This document shows positions 53,740 to 62,920 of a stretch of 64,000 nucleotides of DNA, in pieces. The stretch is from positions 17,226 to 81,225 of the forward strand of contig JALHFX010000012.1 of NCBI GenBank assembly GCA_022837595.1. The letters are read 5' to 3'. The stretch comes from Propionibacterium sp. GTDB lineage: Bacteria; Actinomycetota; Actinomycetes; Propionibacteriales; Propionibacteriaceae. How positions within the stretch are numbered: position 1 is the stretch's first letter; every line of letters starts with the position of its first letter. A program made the translations under genes and the position numbers. The notes under the pieces are model-generated. The model searched no databases and had not been told where the DNA came from. It was given only the letters and a program-made list of their open reading frames with translations.

Positions 53740-55476
53740 ATGACGTCTTTCAATCTGTCCATCACCGTGGGTTCACGCTGCGTGGCGGCGGCCTGTGCCT
53801 GGACCGGCGCTGATGGTCTGACTGTCGAGCCGGTCGAACTCGGTGTTGGTGGTACTGCACCGTCGGTCGCCTTCGTGGACCCTGCAGGCGAACTCATATT
53901 CGGCGACCTTGCGCTGCAGTTGGCTCGCGACCAACCGCAACGGGCGATCTTTGACCTACAAGAACGAGTGGGCGATGGTATTGCGTTGCTTATCGGCGGG
54001 CGTCGGCTGGACCCCGCCCAGCTCTACGCGAGACTGGTCGGCTGGGCTGTGGACCGCAGCGCCGACCAGTTCGGCGAGCTGCCCGCAGGCATAACCATCG
54101 GCCATCCTTCCGAGTGGGGTGAGTACCGTCTGAGCCTGATCGCCGATGCTCTGACATCGGTGGGAATCGCTGGTTTCAATTTCATGACGCTGCCCGAGGC
54201 CGCCGTCGCGCAGTACGAGGCCTCAGCCCCGCTCGCTCCCGGAGAACTGATCGCCGTTTACGATCTGGGCGGAGACTCGTTCACCTGCACCGTCCTGCGT
54301 AAGGAACGCGATGGCGTTCTGGCTCTGCTCGGAGCCCCCGGCGCTATACGCGATCTGGGCGGAGCCGACTTCGATGACCTCGTCTTTCAGCATGTCTGGC
54401 AGGTCTCGGGTTTGGCCTCCTCGCCGACCGATACCAGCGATCCGGCCGTCATTGAGTCGCTGCGGCAGCTACGGGATGCCTGCGTTGCGGCGAAGGAAGC
54501 GCTCTCCGACCAAACCGCCGCCATCATTACGATCGCGGTGCCACCGATGCACAAGACAGTGCGCCTCACCCGCTCGGAGTTCGAGCACTTGATCGATCCA
54601 GCGCTCGACCGCACCGCCGACACCTTGGAGGAGATGCTTGAGCGCGCTGGCGTCAAGACCGACGCGCTGCAGGCCATCTTCCTGACCGGGGGGACGTCCC
54701 GGATTCCCCGAGTTGCGCAGCGCCTATCCGAATTACTCGACCGTCCCATCGTCATCGAGGCGGATCCTCGGCTATCGGCAGCCGCCGGAGCCGCACGCAC
54801 CGGGCTGCCGCTCGCAGAAGAACGGGCAGCAGCCCTGGCCCCGGCCGTCGAAACAGCAGCTGAGGCAGATGATGATGACGCGGCACCGATCACCGACACC
54901 CCCGGGCGCGCCTCCAACACAAATAGGCTTTGGCACCGCAATCGAGGCGGTCTGATGGTGGTCATCGCAGCACTGGTCACGTTGCTGCTGACCGGCTCGT
55001 CGGCCGCGATCTTCGATCCGGCTCAATATACCGGTACCGGTATGTCATCGGGTCGTCCTGACGGTTCACATCCTTCTTCGCCGGTCATCGATGACGGTGA
55101 GGACGAAGCAGACGACGAAGACGACGAGGAGCACGGGCCGGGGACGATCACCGTCAACCCGGACGAGCAGACCGAAACCGAATCAGGAGATCACTCGACG
55201 ACGACCGAGGGACAGACCACCGTGCCGGGCACCGGATCTGCCGCCGAAGAAGACAACGCCGCACCGCCAGTGGACAATTGGCAGACGCAAGATCGCGCGC
55301 CGAGTACTTCGGCAACTTCAGCCATACCGCAACCGCAGCCGCAGCCGCAGCCATCAGTCGTCGAACCTACGATCGAGTCCCCGCCCGCCGATCCACCACT
55401 CGACACGACCAATCCCGACCCAGGCGAGCCCGATCAGGGAATCCCATCCCCACCCGAATCTGGAATCTCACCATGA
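53740..55476 (+). CDS. Membrane-anchored Hsp70-like ATPase with acidic, Pro-rich tail
   Basis: A 578-residue protein. Residues 1-355 have an Hsp70/actin-type ATPase fold: phosphate-2 motif VYDLGGDSFTC (173-183, replacing DLGGGTFD) and adenosine motif LTGGTSRIPRV (315-325). The substrate-binding domain of DnaK is absent. Instead there is a single membrane helix (about 403-424) and a C-terminal region of about 150 residues, very acidic (EDEADDEDDEEHG) then Pro/Gln/Ser/Thr-rich, probably outside the membrane. AAGGAG precedes the ATG by 8 bases and the end overlaps the LuxR gene as ATGA. It looks like a signalling ATPase rather than a general chaperone; its role is inferred. Confidence 0.85.
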   Translation: MTSFNLSITVGSRCVAAACAWTGADGLTVEPVELGVGGTAPSVAFVDPAGELIFGDLALQLARDQPQRAIFDLQERVGDGIALLIGGRRLDPAQLYARLVGWAVDRSADQFGELPAGITIGHPSEWGEYRLSLIADALTSVGIAGFNFMTLPEAAVAQYEASAPLAPGELIAVYDLGGDSFTCTVLRKERDGVLALLGAPGAIRDLGGADFDDLVFQHVWQVSGLASSPTDTSDPAVIESLRQLRDACVAAKEALSDQTAAIITIAVPPMHKTVRLTRSEFEHLIDPALDRTADTLEEMLERAGVKTDALQAIFLTGGTSRIPRVAQRLSELLDRPIVIEADPRLSAAAGAARTGLPLAEERAAALAPAVETAAEADDDDAAPITDTPGRASNTNRLWHRNRGGLMVVIAALVTLLLTGSSAAIFDPAQYTGTGMSSGRPDGSHPSSPVIDDGEDEADDEDDEEHGPGTITVNPDEQTETESGDHSTTTEGQTTVPGTGSAAEEDNAAPPVDNWQTQDRAPSTSATSAIPQPQPQPQPSVVEPTIESPPADPPLDTTNPDPGEPDQGIPSPPESGISP

Positions 55477-57854
55477 CCACCCCAGCTCAAGGTCGATTCT
55501 CCTCAGCGTTCTCATGTGCCCGGCAGATCGCGGGGGTGATGGACACCGTAGTCGATTCCGCGGTACCACGCGTCTTCGTGGTCGGTACGGCCCGGTCGGG
55601 TAAGACGACTTTGCTTCGAGAGCTCTCCACCGTGCTCGCCGATCACCAGATCGCGATCAGGGAATTCCAGCCAAGCCTCGAAATCTCGGAGCTATCCACA
55701 GCGGAGGTGCTGGTCGTGGACGACTTGCACCTGCTGGATGGCCATCAGCTGGAGCAGATCGCGGAGCGCTGCTTGGATCCGTCGGCTGCGTTGATCGTGG
55801 CAACGCGACCATGGCCGCGTCCGGATCCCCTGACAACTATTTGGCGCCTGCTCGAACGTGATGTCCATCGGGTGGTCTTGGGTGTGGTTTCCCGGGCAGA
55901 TGCGCTCGCCTGTCTCAAAGCCAAGGGACGCTCAATCGCCGACGACTGCCTGACCCAGATCTTGAAACTGACCGGCGGCATCAGCTGGCTCGTCACGCGA
56001 GCGTTGATTCTGCACGATTCTCGGGATTGCGTCGGTGATCCCGACCATCGTGCACTTCAGCAACTGCTCGCCGATGAGATCGCGCATCAGCTCACGACCA
56101 CCGACGATCGGCTCTGCCGGCTTCTGGAGTTGGTGTGCGTCGGCGCCCCTATCGAGATGCTGTGCGGAGTGCCGACTGACAGCAGTACCCTCGATGCTCT
56201 TATTGCTCGTGGTCATGCAGAAGGCCTCCTGCTGCGCAACGGTGAGGTGGTACCGGTGGTGCGTTCGGCAGTGCTGGGGGCCACGCCCACGCACCGACTG
56301 GCCGAACTCAAAGCCAGCGTGAATGGTCCGGGCGATCAGCACAAACCCTCTGAAAGCCCACAAGTCCTTGTGCAGCAGGCGATAGACGCCTGGGCAGCCG
56401 GGGATCCCGATCTGGCTGCGGTACTTGTCGAGCAGGCCCAAGCCGGCGATGACTCATTCGATTCTGATCTCGTCACCGATCTGATGGCTGCAATCTGGGC
56501 CGAGCGTGGCATGCCCATGATCAGCAGCGAGAGCTATCTGGCCCGCCCACCTACCCGAGCCGAATCCAAGATCCGCGCGACCATCGCCCACATCGCAGTA
56601 GGTCTGCCCGATCGGACGCAAACCGATCGTCCCGAACAACAGACCCCGACAACGCTCGGGATTGCGCTACGGCTTTTCGATGAGGGCCTCCGCGATTCAA
56701 TCGAGCGTCAACCACCCTCGTCCACGATGGTCACCCTCGTCCAGGCATCCGAGCTTTATACGGCAGCGAAGACCACTGAACCTATCGCGGAGTTGCCTGC
56801 TGTCGTCGCGGCCGCTGTCGCGGTCGGCGCAGGCGACCTGGTCACCGCTACATCGGTCATCGACGCGGCGCTACACGGCGACCAAGGTGGTTCCCGAGCT
56901 CGTGCCCGGCTGCTCGGCTGGCGCGCCGATCTGGCTATCCGCAGCGAACAGCCCCAAGAAGCTCGAGAGGCACTGGCAGAAGCCGAAGGGCTCGTCTCGC
57001 CCAACTCGACACGGACCAGGTTCCTCCTGGAAACGGCCCGGATCACGCTGGCACGCCGATTCGAAGACAGGCAGAGTCTGGAGGTCGCCTGGGAGAACGC
57101 GCGGACGATCCAGCGCACCGGTGATAGCTCGCTATATTCGCTGCTTTGCCTCAGCTCCCTTATCGATGCCGGGGCCCGACTCGGCAAGTCCCAGGAATTG
57201 GCCACCTATCTGGCCACCGGGCTGGAGATCACCACTCGGTTGGGCCATCCACCGCTGTGGTCGAATCATCTTTGGTGGGCGGGCATCAAGCAGGGCATCC
57301 TGCTCAACAAGCCGGCGTCGCTGGCGCCTTATGCCCAAGCGCTCGTCGCGGCGGCTCCTCATAGTCCAGTTGCCGCAGCGATGGCCCAAGCCGGAGCGGC
57401 GTGGATGGGGGTACTCGGCGGCAAGGTTGAGCTGGACGCCGTCGAACAATCCGCTCGTTCGTTAGCGACCGTTGGGCTCGCCTGGGACGGTGCGCGACTC
57501 GCGGCTCACGGATCCAGACGCATGTCGGACGATCGCCGGGGCGCTGCCCGCTTGCTGGCCTGCGCACGTGAGCTTCATCCGCCAGAGATCACCCGCCAGA
57601 GTCAGCCCAAACCCACCCAGTCCGCCGACACCTCGCAGCACGACAAGATGCAATTGAGTGAGCGGGAACACGACGTGGCGGTGTTGATCTTGGAGGGGAA
57701 GACCTACGCCGAGATCGGCAAAGCGATCTTCATCTCTCCCCGGACTGTTGAGCATCATGTGGCGAGTATCCGGCGTCGACTGGACGCCAGATCGCGCTCT
57801 GATCTGATCGCCAAACTGCGCCTGAGCTTGGGCATTAAAGGAGAGGACCAATGA
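55473..57854 (+). CDS. Large ATP-binding LuxR-family transcriptional regulator (IniR-like)
   Basis: A 793-residue STAND/LuxR regulator. N-terminal P-loop ATPase: Walker A VVGTARSGKTTLL (about 36-48) and Walker B VLVVDDLHLLD (about 79-89). A long helical TPR-like central section (about 300-700) follows. The C-terminal LuxR helix-turn-helix begins LSEREHDVAVLILEGKTYAE with SPRTVEHHVASIRRRL (728-793). The start is the ATG overlapping the previous stop (ATGA). In Mycobacterium tuberculosis the iniBAC operon is flanked by the large regulator Rv0339c (IniR); this protein occupies the same logical position and probably activates the ini genes. Paralogy to IniR is an inference from architecture and context. 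Confidence 0.88.
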   Translation: MTTPAQGRFSSAFSCARQIAGVMDTVVDSAVPRVFVVGTARSGKTTLLRELSTVLADHQIAIREFQPSLEISELSTAEVLVVDDLHLLDGHQLEQIAERCLDPSAALIVATRPWPRPDPLTTIWRLLERDVHRVVLGVVSRADALACLKAKGRSIADDCLTQILKLTGGISWLVTRALILHDSRDCVGDPDHRALQQLLADEIAHQLTTTDDRLCRLLELVCVGAPIEMLCGVPTDSSTLDALIARGHAEGLLLRNGEVVPVVRSAVLGATPTHRLAELKASVNGPGDQHKPSESPQVLVQQAIDAWAAGDPDLAAVLVEQAQAGDDSFDSDLVTDLMAAIWAERGMPMISSESYLARPPTRAESKIRATIAHIAVGLPDRTQTDRPEQQTPTTLGIALRLFDEGLRDSIERQPPSSTMVTLVQASELYTAAKTTEPIAELPAVVAAAVAVGAGDLVTATSVIDAALHGDQGGSRARARLLGWRADLAIRSEQPQEAREALAEAEGLVSPNSTRTRFLLETARITLARRFEDRQSLEVAWENARTIQRTGDSSLYSLLCLSSLIDAGARLGKSQELATYLATGLEITTRLGHPPLWSNHLWWAGIKQGILLNKPASLAPYAQALVAAAPHSPVAAAMAQAGAAWMGVLGGKVELDAVEQSARSLATVGLAWDGARLAAHGSRRMSDDRRGAARLLACARELHPPEITRQSQPKPTQSADTSQHDKMQLSEREHDVAVLILEGKTYAEIGKAIFISPRTVEHHVASIRRRLDARSRSDLIAKLRLSLGIKGEDQ

Positions 57855-57883
57855 ACCTTCCGGCTGATCCCGTAACAGGCCCA

Positions 57884-57935
57884 CAACACACTAGGGACAA
57901 ACCCCCATGTGGTGACCCCACCCGTACCGTAGATT
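57884..57935 (+). promoter_or_regulatory. Candidate activator site and -10 box before the IniB-type gene
   Basis: An imperfect dyad CACACTAGGGACAAACCC, continued by CCATGTGG (57887-57912), lies just where a -35 element would be. TAGATT at 57930-57935 is the likely -10. The absence of a good -35 suggests activator control, plausibly by the LuxR protein encoded directly upstream. The leader to the ATG is about 30 bases and contains AGGAG. Confidence 0.35.
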
Positions 57936-57972
57936 CAATGCTGACCTCCACCAGCGAGACAGGAGCCACGTT

Positions 57973-58797
57973 ATGACCACTCCCTTGGCCACCATCGCCG
58001 ATGCGCTCATCGAATTTATTCTGAGCCTGTTGCGTGACCCAGCGGCGGCAGCGCAGTTCGCCGCAGAACCCGAGGAGATGCTCTCGGGGGCAGGCTTATC
58101 CAATTTGTGCGCGGCTGATGTACGGTCCGTGGTACCGGTCGTCGTCGATCGTCCGGATGTCATCCAGCGGCCGGTACTGTCGCAGGCCACTCCGGTTTAC
58201 CCGGCCTACAGTCCGTCTGGTCAGGTGTATCCGGCTGTTCAGGTACCCCAGGTACAGCAGACATCGACGACTGCAATTGAAGAGATCACAAATGTGACGA
58301 ACAACTTCGCGATCGACGCCCGCAGCACGATCATCGACCAATCGGTCAACCAGAATATCTGGGCCGAAGGAGATGTCACCCAGATCTTCGATCAGGAAGC
58401 CAACGTCGCCACCGGCGACGGCGCGATCGCAGCAGGCGATAACGTTTTGATCGACGATTCGGTGACCGATATCACCACCGGCGACGTCAATGTCGGCAAT
58501 ACCGACATCACGAATGACATCACTGATTCGTTCAATGACAGTTCAACAACCGTCGATGTCGATGTGACGGTCAACCCGCCCGCAGACTTGGTCATCGATC
58601 CGGACGCGGCGAACGTCTTCTCCCCGGACCCTTCGGTCACCGAGCCAGCAGTCACCGAATCGGCTGTCGACCCGATCGTCGACGACCTGTCGTTGGTCGA
58701 CCCAGGTGCCGCAACCGCGACAACCGAGTACGAGGACGTCGGCACGGTGCTCTATGACCCCGTGGGTTATGACACCGACGGCCTGAGCGACCAGTAG
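57973..58797 (+). CDS. IniB N-terminal-domain protein
   Basis: A 274-residue acidic protein. The first 55 residues match the IniB_N helical domain: ADALIEFILSLLRDPAAAAQ followed by EPEEMLSGAGLSNLCAADV. A Pro/Val/Tyr-rich linker (60-100) leads to a region (119-190) shared with the repeat protein at the right edge, including DQSVNQNI, IAAGDNVLIDDS and TGDVNVGNTDI, then DSFND. The rest is Asp/Val/Thr-rich with ANVFSPDP. There is no signal peptide or membrane helix. AGGAG is 7 bases before the ATG. IniB is the first gene of the isoniazid-inducible iniBAC operon in mycobacteria; its function is unknown. Confidence 0.85.
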   Translation: MTTPLATIADALIEFILSLLRDPAAAAQFAAEPEEMLSGAGLSNLCAADVRSVVPVVVDRPDVIQRPVLSQATPVYPAYSPSGQVYPAVQVPQVQQTSTTAIEEITNVTNNFAIDARSTIIDQSVNQNIWAEGDVTQIFDQEANVATGDGAIAAGDNVLIDDSVTDITTGDVNVGNTDITNDITDSFNDSSTTVDVDVTVNPPADLVIDPDAANVFSPDPSVTEPAVTESAVDPIVDDLSLVDPGAATATTEYEDVGTVLYDPVGYDTDGLSDQ

Positions 58798-58814
58798 CGA
58801 GCCTTGATCTGACG

Positions 58815-59453
58815 ATGGTTGACAAGAACGAACCGGAAAGCTCCGGCTCGGATGCGGCAGTGACGCGAATTCGAACCGCGAAACTGTTGGCGCCCAAGCC
58901 GGAGCGTCCGTCTGTGCTCAGCCCGAATAGCGCGCCAGTGTTGGTGAAGCTGCCACCACCCTTCTCGGCGCGCGCGTGCCAGTTGATGTGGATCGTCAGC
59001 TTCATTCTGGCCGTGATCGCGATCGTCTTCTTCTTCGTCGTTCGCGAGGATCAGCTCCCGTTCATCGTCGAGACGATCCAAGGCGTTGAACCCGACCGGC
59101 CGGACGAGACCTACGACAAGGCTGCCGATATCATCTACTGGTCGGTTTTCGCCGCGATGATAGCTCTCGTGTTGGCTCAGGTCACGCTGCTCGTGTCCTT
59201 TATGAACCGCAAACCCGGAGTGCGGTGGTGGCAGTTCTTCACGCTTCTTCTGCAAGCACTCTTCTTCGGGCTTGGCCGCGAACTTGTGACCGGCGGCGAT
59301 CACGGAGAACAACTGCAGCAGCTGCTGGCGGGTCAGCTCATCGCGGTGATCCTGGCACTTCTGCTGAGCAATCTACCCAGTGCCCTCGCCTGGAGTGCCC
59401 GCCGCCACGACGTCCGCAAGATCTTCCCCGGCTCTGGCGGGCCCGAGTCCTGA
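58815..59453 (+). CDS. Four-helix membrane protein in the ini-like locus
   Basis: A 212-residue protein starting 17 bases after the IniB-type gene. A polar N-terminus of about 55 residues precedes four hydrophobic helices (about 58-80, 110-135, 140-160 and 175-198), with charged loops and a basic C-terminal end. I do not recognise a family. It is the last gene of the plus-strand ini unit. Its 3' end overlaps the convergent iniC-like gene by 81 bases. Confidence 0.75.
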   Translation: MVDKNEPESSGSDAAVTRIRTAKLLAPKPERPSVLSPNSAPVLVKLPPPFSARACQLMWIVSFILAVIAIVFFFVVREDQLPFIVETIQGVEPDRPDETYDKAADIIYWSVFAAMIALVLAQVTLLVSFMNRKPGVRWWQFFTLLLQALFFGLGRELVTGGDHGEQLQQLLAGQLIAVILALLLSNLPSALAWSARRHDVRKIFPGSGGPES

Positions 59454-60908
59454 CGCAACCTCTTCGAGGCTGCGTATCACGACGCGACAGGCATCCACGG
59501 CACGGCGATCCAGTACGGGAGACTGTGCTCGGCTACGCCAACGATCGATCTCTGCCAGCGCTTCGTCTCGCAGTTCCTCAGTGCTCGTCTCGGCGGATAG
59601 TCCCAGCCGGGCAGCGGCGTCGAGCCCTTCACCGCCAGCAATGCGGACCGCCACCTTCGACTCGTCGGCGGGCAGCCCGAGCCCGGCCACCCGAACCGAT
59701 GAGAGCAAAGTGAGTTCGCGTAGACCGTGCGCCTGGGCGCGAATCCGCTCGATTCCCTCGGTTATCGGTTGGGTGCCGCGACGCGGACGAAGCTCCACCA
59801 GGCGTTCCAGGCGGTCGATCACTCCTCTGATCTTCAAAGTCGCGCCCCTGGACCGAAAGTGCAATTCGACGAAGTCCTCAAGCTGAATCAGCCCGCTTTG
59901 CTGAACGAGCTGGGCCGCCAGCTGTGTCGAATCGGATGCCCCGGCCCGAATCAACGAAGCTGCCAAGCGCACACCGAACAGCCCGAATCTGGCCAGCAAC
60001 TCTTTGCGCTCCCGCTCCCCCAGCTGGAGACCCTCCACAGGGCGGACGAAACGGTCAGCCGACACGAGCAGCCGCTCACGGGTCTGTCGATCCAGATTCG
60101 CCAATTCGCGCAATGCGTTGAACTCGGTTTCCCGAAGGGTGCGGGCGCCCTCAGCCAGCAAGCCCGCGACAGGGATCACGCCAAGAGCCAGAGAGGCTAA
60201 TTCGCCGTCGCGCTCATAGCGCAAGGCCACCTTGCTCGCCGAAAGCAGCGAATCAATTCGTCCAGACCCGATCTCATCGGCCCGTGACAGGACGGCAACA
60301 GCGTTCACGCTCTGGGAGGCACCCACAGCGGTATCGCGGAAGGCCGCCAGAAAGCCGAGATCTGAGGGATGCAGGTGGCGCAACAGATAGACGATCGCGT
60401 CCGCTTCGGACGGGGCGTCCTCGGGGGTGAGGAAGCTCAGCGAGCGGGCCGAGATGTCCTGAGAGATCGACGCAATGCCGGGGGTGTCGATGAGGATGAG
60501 CGACTTGAGCGCCGGTGCCGGCCACCAGACGTCAATGCGTTCAACATCGTCGGCTGACATTTCGCCGAGATCGATGACCAGAGCACCCTTCGTCCGACGT
60601 ATCGGCAGTCGTTGAGCCGGACGACCCGATGGATGCACGGTGATCGACGGGGTCTGAGAATAGCGATACCAGGTGACGACCTTCGTACACTCGCCGGCAT
60701 CGGTCGGCGCGATCTGCTCACCCAGAATCCCATTCAGCAAGGTGGACTTACCCGCCTTGACAATTCCTGCGATCGCCAGCCGGAGCGGATCGGTCAGCCG
60801 CTGCTCAAGCGCCTCAAGTACTCCCAGCGCAGTCTTGTCGCCGGCATAGGCCTGGCGCGCAACTCCGATTAATTCGATGGCGCTGGAGAGCTCGTCGTCA
60901 CCACTCAT
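59373..60908 (-). CDS. Dynamin-like GTPase (IniC-like)
   Basis: A 511-residue dynamin-superfamily GTPase. G1 is GIVKAGKS (48-55), the G2 Thr is in ECTKVVTW, G3 is DTPG (141-144), and the G4 position reads LSRADE (207-212) instead of NKxD. A long helical stalk region follows, without an obvious membrane helix. The start overlaps the upstream iniA-like stop as ATGA, matching the mycobacterial iniA-iniC order. It is probably the partner of the next GTPase in membrane remodelling. Confidence 0.88.
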   Translation of the reverse strand: MSGDDELSSAIELIGVARQAYAGDKTALGVLEALEQRLTDPLRLAIAGIVKAGKSTLLNGILGEQIAPTDAGECTKVVTWYRYSQTPSITVHPSGRPAQRLPIRRTKGALVIDLGEMSADDVERIDVWWPAPALKSLILIDTPGIASISQDISARSLSFLTPEDAPSEADAIVYLLRHLHPSDLGFLAAFRDTAVGASQSVNAVAVLSRADEIGSGRIDSLLSASKVALRYERDGELASLALGVIPVAGLLAEGARTLRETEFNALRELANLDRQTRERLLVSADRFVRPVEGLQLGERERKELLARFGLFGVRLAASLIRAGASDSTQLAAQLVQQSGLIQLEDFVELHFRSRGATLKIRGVIDRLERLVELRPRRGTQPITEGIERIRAQAHGLRELTLLSSVRVAGLGLPADESKVAVRIAGGEGLDAAARLGLSAETSTEELRDEALAEIDRWRSRAQSPVLDRRAVDACRVVIRSLEEVASGLGPARAGEDLADVVAAGTPGEGTG

Positions 60909-62866
60909 CGCGTGACTGCCTGCGGAGCTCGAGCTGGCGGCAGCGCTTCGATGGCAGGTAGTGCGGAACGCAACTGGTCAAGCTGTCGCAGCTGCGACTG
61001 CAGAAGCGTCACCCGCTTGTCGCGCTCCTCGCTGTAGGTGCCTGCAGCCTGTTTGGCAGCTATCACAGAGTCGGTCAGCGAGCGATGAACTTCGTCGGCG
61101 ATAGCCGTGAAATGGTCGCGGGCCGTGCGCTGGACGACCCGCAGCCGATCCTTCAGCTGTTTCGAGACCTGGAAGGTCACCTCATCGATATAGCGGCGGA
61201 CGATGTTCTTCGCCTCGAAGCGTCGTCGCATCAACCTGTTGCCCATGTCTTCCCGGTAGGCTCGGCGTCCCACCAAAACACCCGCCAGCAGCGAGAGCGG
61301 ATTGATCAGGCTCAACCCGATCAAACCGGTGGCCAGTCCAACCATCAGCACGCCGCCGTACGAACCCCGCACACCGATGTAGATTTTCTCGGTCGCGCTG
61401 AGCTGACCAGGCTCGAAATCTGGCAGTTCGTCCACGGGGTCGAGCAGTCCATCGATCGTGGCTACCTCGATCACCGGCAGCTCACGTTCTTCTGCAAGAA
61501 AGAGCTCGCCGATCTCCTCGGTAAGCCATTTCGAGCGCTCCTCGGTCCACACGAAGGTCTCCGAGATCGCGGTTGCTACTCGCTGATCGATCCACTCGGT
61601 GATCTGACTCCAGATAGGGCCCGGATCGCCTTCGTCGATGGCTTGCTCAGCCTCCCGTTGAACCCGCCTCAACCGATCGCGCAGGTCATGCTCCATATCC
61701 GAGATGAGGTCCGCGATCCCATCGGACAACGCGACCTGCCATCGAGAGGTGACGCTGCGGAACTCTTCAGCTTTGGCCTTCGCGTTCTCGAGTTCTTCAA
61801 TCAACCGCGGGGTGTCTTGGGGGTGCAGGATCGCGCTGAGCTCGGTGCGCAGCGAAATGGTCATCTGTTCGACGGCGAATGTCATGTCGTGGACCGCGCT
61901 GCGAGTGCCGAGAATCTCGGCACGCTCGACGACTCCGCGTCGCAGGTGCATGACCAGAGCAGGGAAACCGGATTCGGTATTGAGCTCACGGTCCTGCTGG
62001 GCCGCGGCGAGTAGTCGTAGGTCACTGGAGACCGCGAAGATCGGCAGGTCACCGATCTGTTTGAGATGGCCACGATCGATCTGCTCGATCGTCCGCCACT
62101 GAGGATAGATGTCGGTTTTGGCAAGCACGGCTGCCACATTCGGGCAGATGCGAAGGGCGTGTTTCAGAAGCTGCACTTCGGGTTCTGTATATTCCTGGGA
62201 CGCATCTGAGACCAGCAGCACAGCATCGGCTGAAGACAACGCCGACAGCGTCGACAAGGCTTTGGTGGAGTCAAGCGAACCAACACCCGGCGAATCGACC
62301 AGGCGCAATCCACCCTTGAGCAGCTCGCGAGGTAGCGAGACCTCCGCCGTCAAAATATGCCGTTCGTTGCCGGGGTTGCCCTTCTCGGAGACATATTCGG
62401 CGAGGCGATCGATCTGAATCGTCTGTTTGATGATCCTGGGCAGTTCGACCTCGGAATCATCAGCGCGCGTCACCACCCAGGCCGCCGGTTGTTCACCGTA
62501 GCCGACGGCTGTGGGCACACTCGTCGCGATATCGTCGTCGATCGGGCAAACCGGCGCGTTCACCAGTGCATTGATCAGCTTGCTCTTGCCCTGTTTGAAC
62601 TCACCGACGACCACTACGCGCACGTTCGGGTCTTGCAGCCTGGCACGGGTCTGAACGAGTCGCTCGACCAGGTCCTTGCGGCCTATGACGGTCGCGAACT
62701 GGCCGGTCTGCTCAACCAGTCTGAGAAGTTCTGGGCGGGCCGGTAATGGCACCTGGGCGGGTCGGGACGGGGTTGTGGCGGGCATCGCGGTTTCGGATAC
62801 GGCGCGGCGTGCTTTGCCGTTGGTTCCGCTTTGTGCTTCATGCACCGATTCGGCCTGGTTGGTCAT
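60905..62866 (-). CDS. Dynamin-like GTPase with membrane hairpin (IniA-like)
   Basis: A 653-residue dynamin-like GTPase from the ATG at 62866 (AGGAG six bases upstream). G1 is GEFKQGKS (88-95), the G2 Thr lies in DDIATSVPTA, G3 is DSPG (190-193) and G4 is AKTD (249-252). Long helices lead to a hydrophobic hairpin (about 504-533, including VLMVGLATGLIGLSLINPL), the expected membrane-inserting paddle, followed by a basic stretch and a C-terminal helical tail. Mycobacterial IniA is a dynamin-like protein that drives membrane fission and protects against cell-wall drugs; similar action is inferred here. Confidence 0.9.
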   Translation of the reverse strand: MTNQAESVHEAQSGTNGKARRAVSETAMPATTPSRPAQVPLPARPELLRLVEQTGQFATVIGRKDLVERLVQTRARLQDPNVRVVVVGEFKQGKSKLINALVNAPVCPIDDDIATSVPTAVGYGEQPAAWVVTRADDSEVELPRIIKQTIQIDRLAEYVSEKGNPGNERHILTAEVSLPRELLKGGLRLVDSPGVGSLDSTKALSTLSALSSADAVLLVSDASQEYTEPEVQLLKHALRICPNVAAVLAKTDIYPQWRTIEQIDRGHLKQIGDLPIFAVSSDLRLLAAAQQDRELNTESGFPALVMHLRRGVVERAEILGTRSAVHDMTFAVEQMTISLRTELSAILHPQDTPRLIEELENAKAKAEEFRSVTSRWQVALSDGIADLISDMEHDLRDRLRRVQREAEQAIDEGDPGPIWSQITEWIDQRVATAISETFVWTEERSKWLTEEIGELFLAEERELPVIEVATIDGLLDPVDELPDFEPGQLSATEKIYIGVRGSYGGVLMVGLATGLIGLSLINPLSLLAGVLVGRRAYREDMGNRLMRRRFEAKNIVRRYIDEVTFQVSKQLKDRLRVVQRTARDHFTAIADEVHRSLTDSVIAAKQAAGTYSEERDKRVTLLQSQLRQLDQLRSALPAIEALPPARAPQAVTR

Positions 62867-62920
62867 CTTTGCTCCTTGCACTCGGTGCTTACGTCCACTT
62901 CAACAGATCTCGTGCGGACG

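Noticed and set aside
55278..55472. N-terminal extension of the LuxR regulator by 65 residues
   Set aside because: It reads through the Hsp70-like tail in another frame; the ATG overlapping the Hsp70-like stop (ATGA) is the expected coupled start and directly precedes the ATPase domain.
61085..62014. Plus-strand open frame of 309 codons opposite the iniA-like gene
   Set aside because: The minus strand encodes a clear dynamin-like GTPase with its G motifs; the opposite frame has none.
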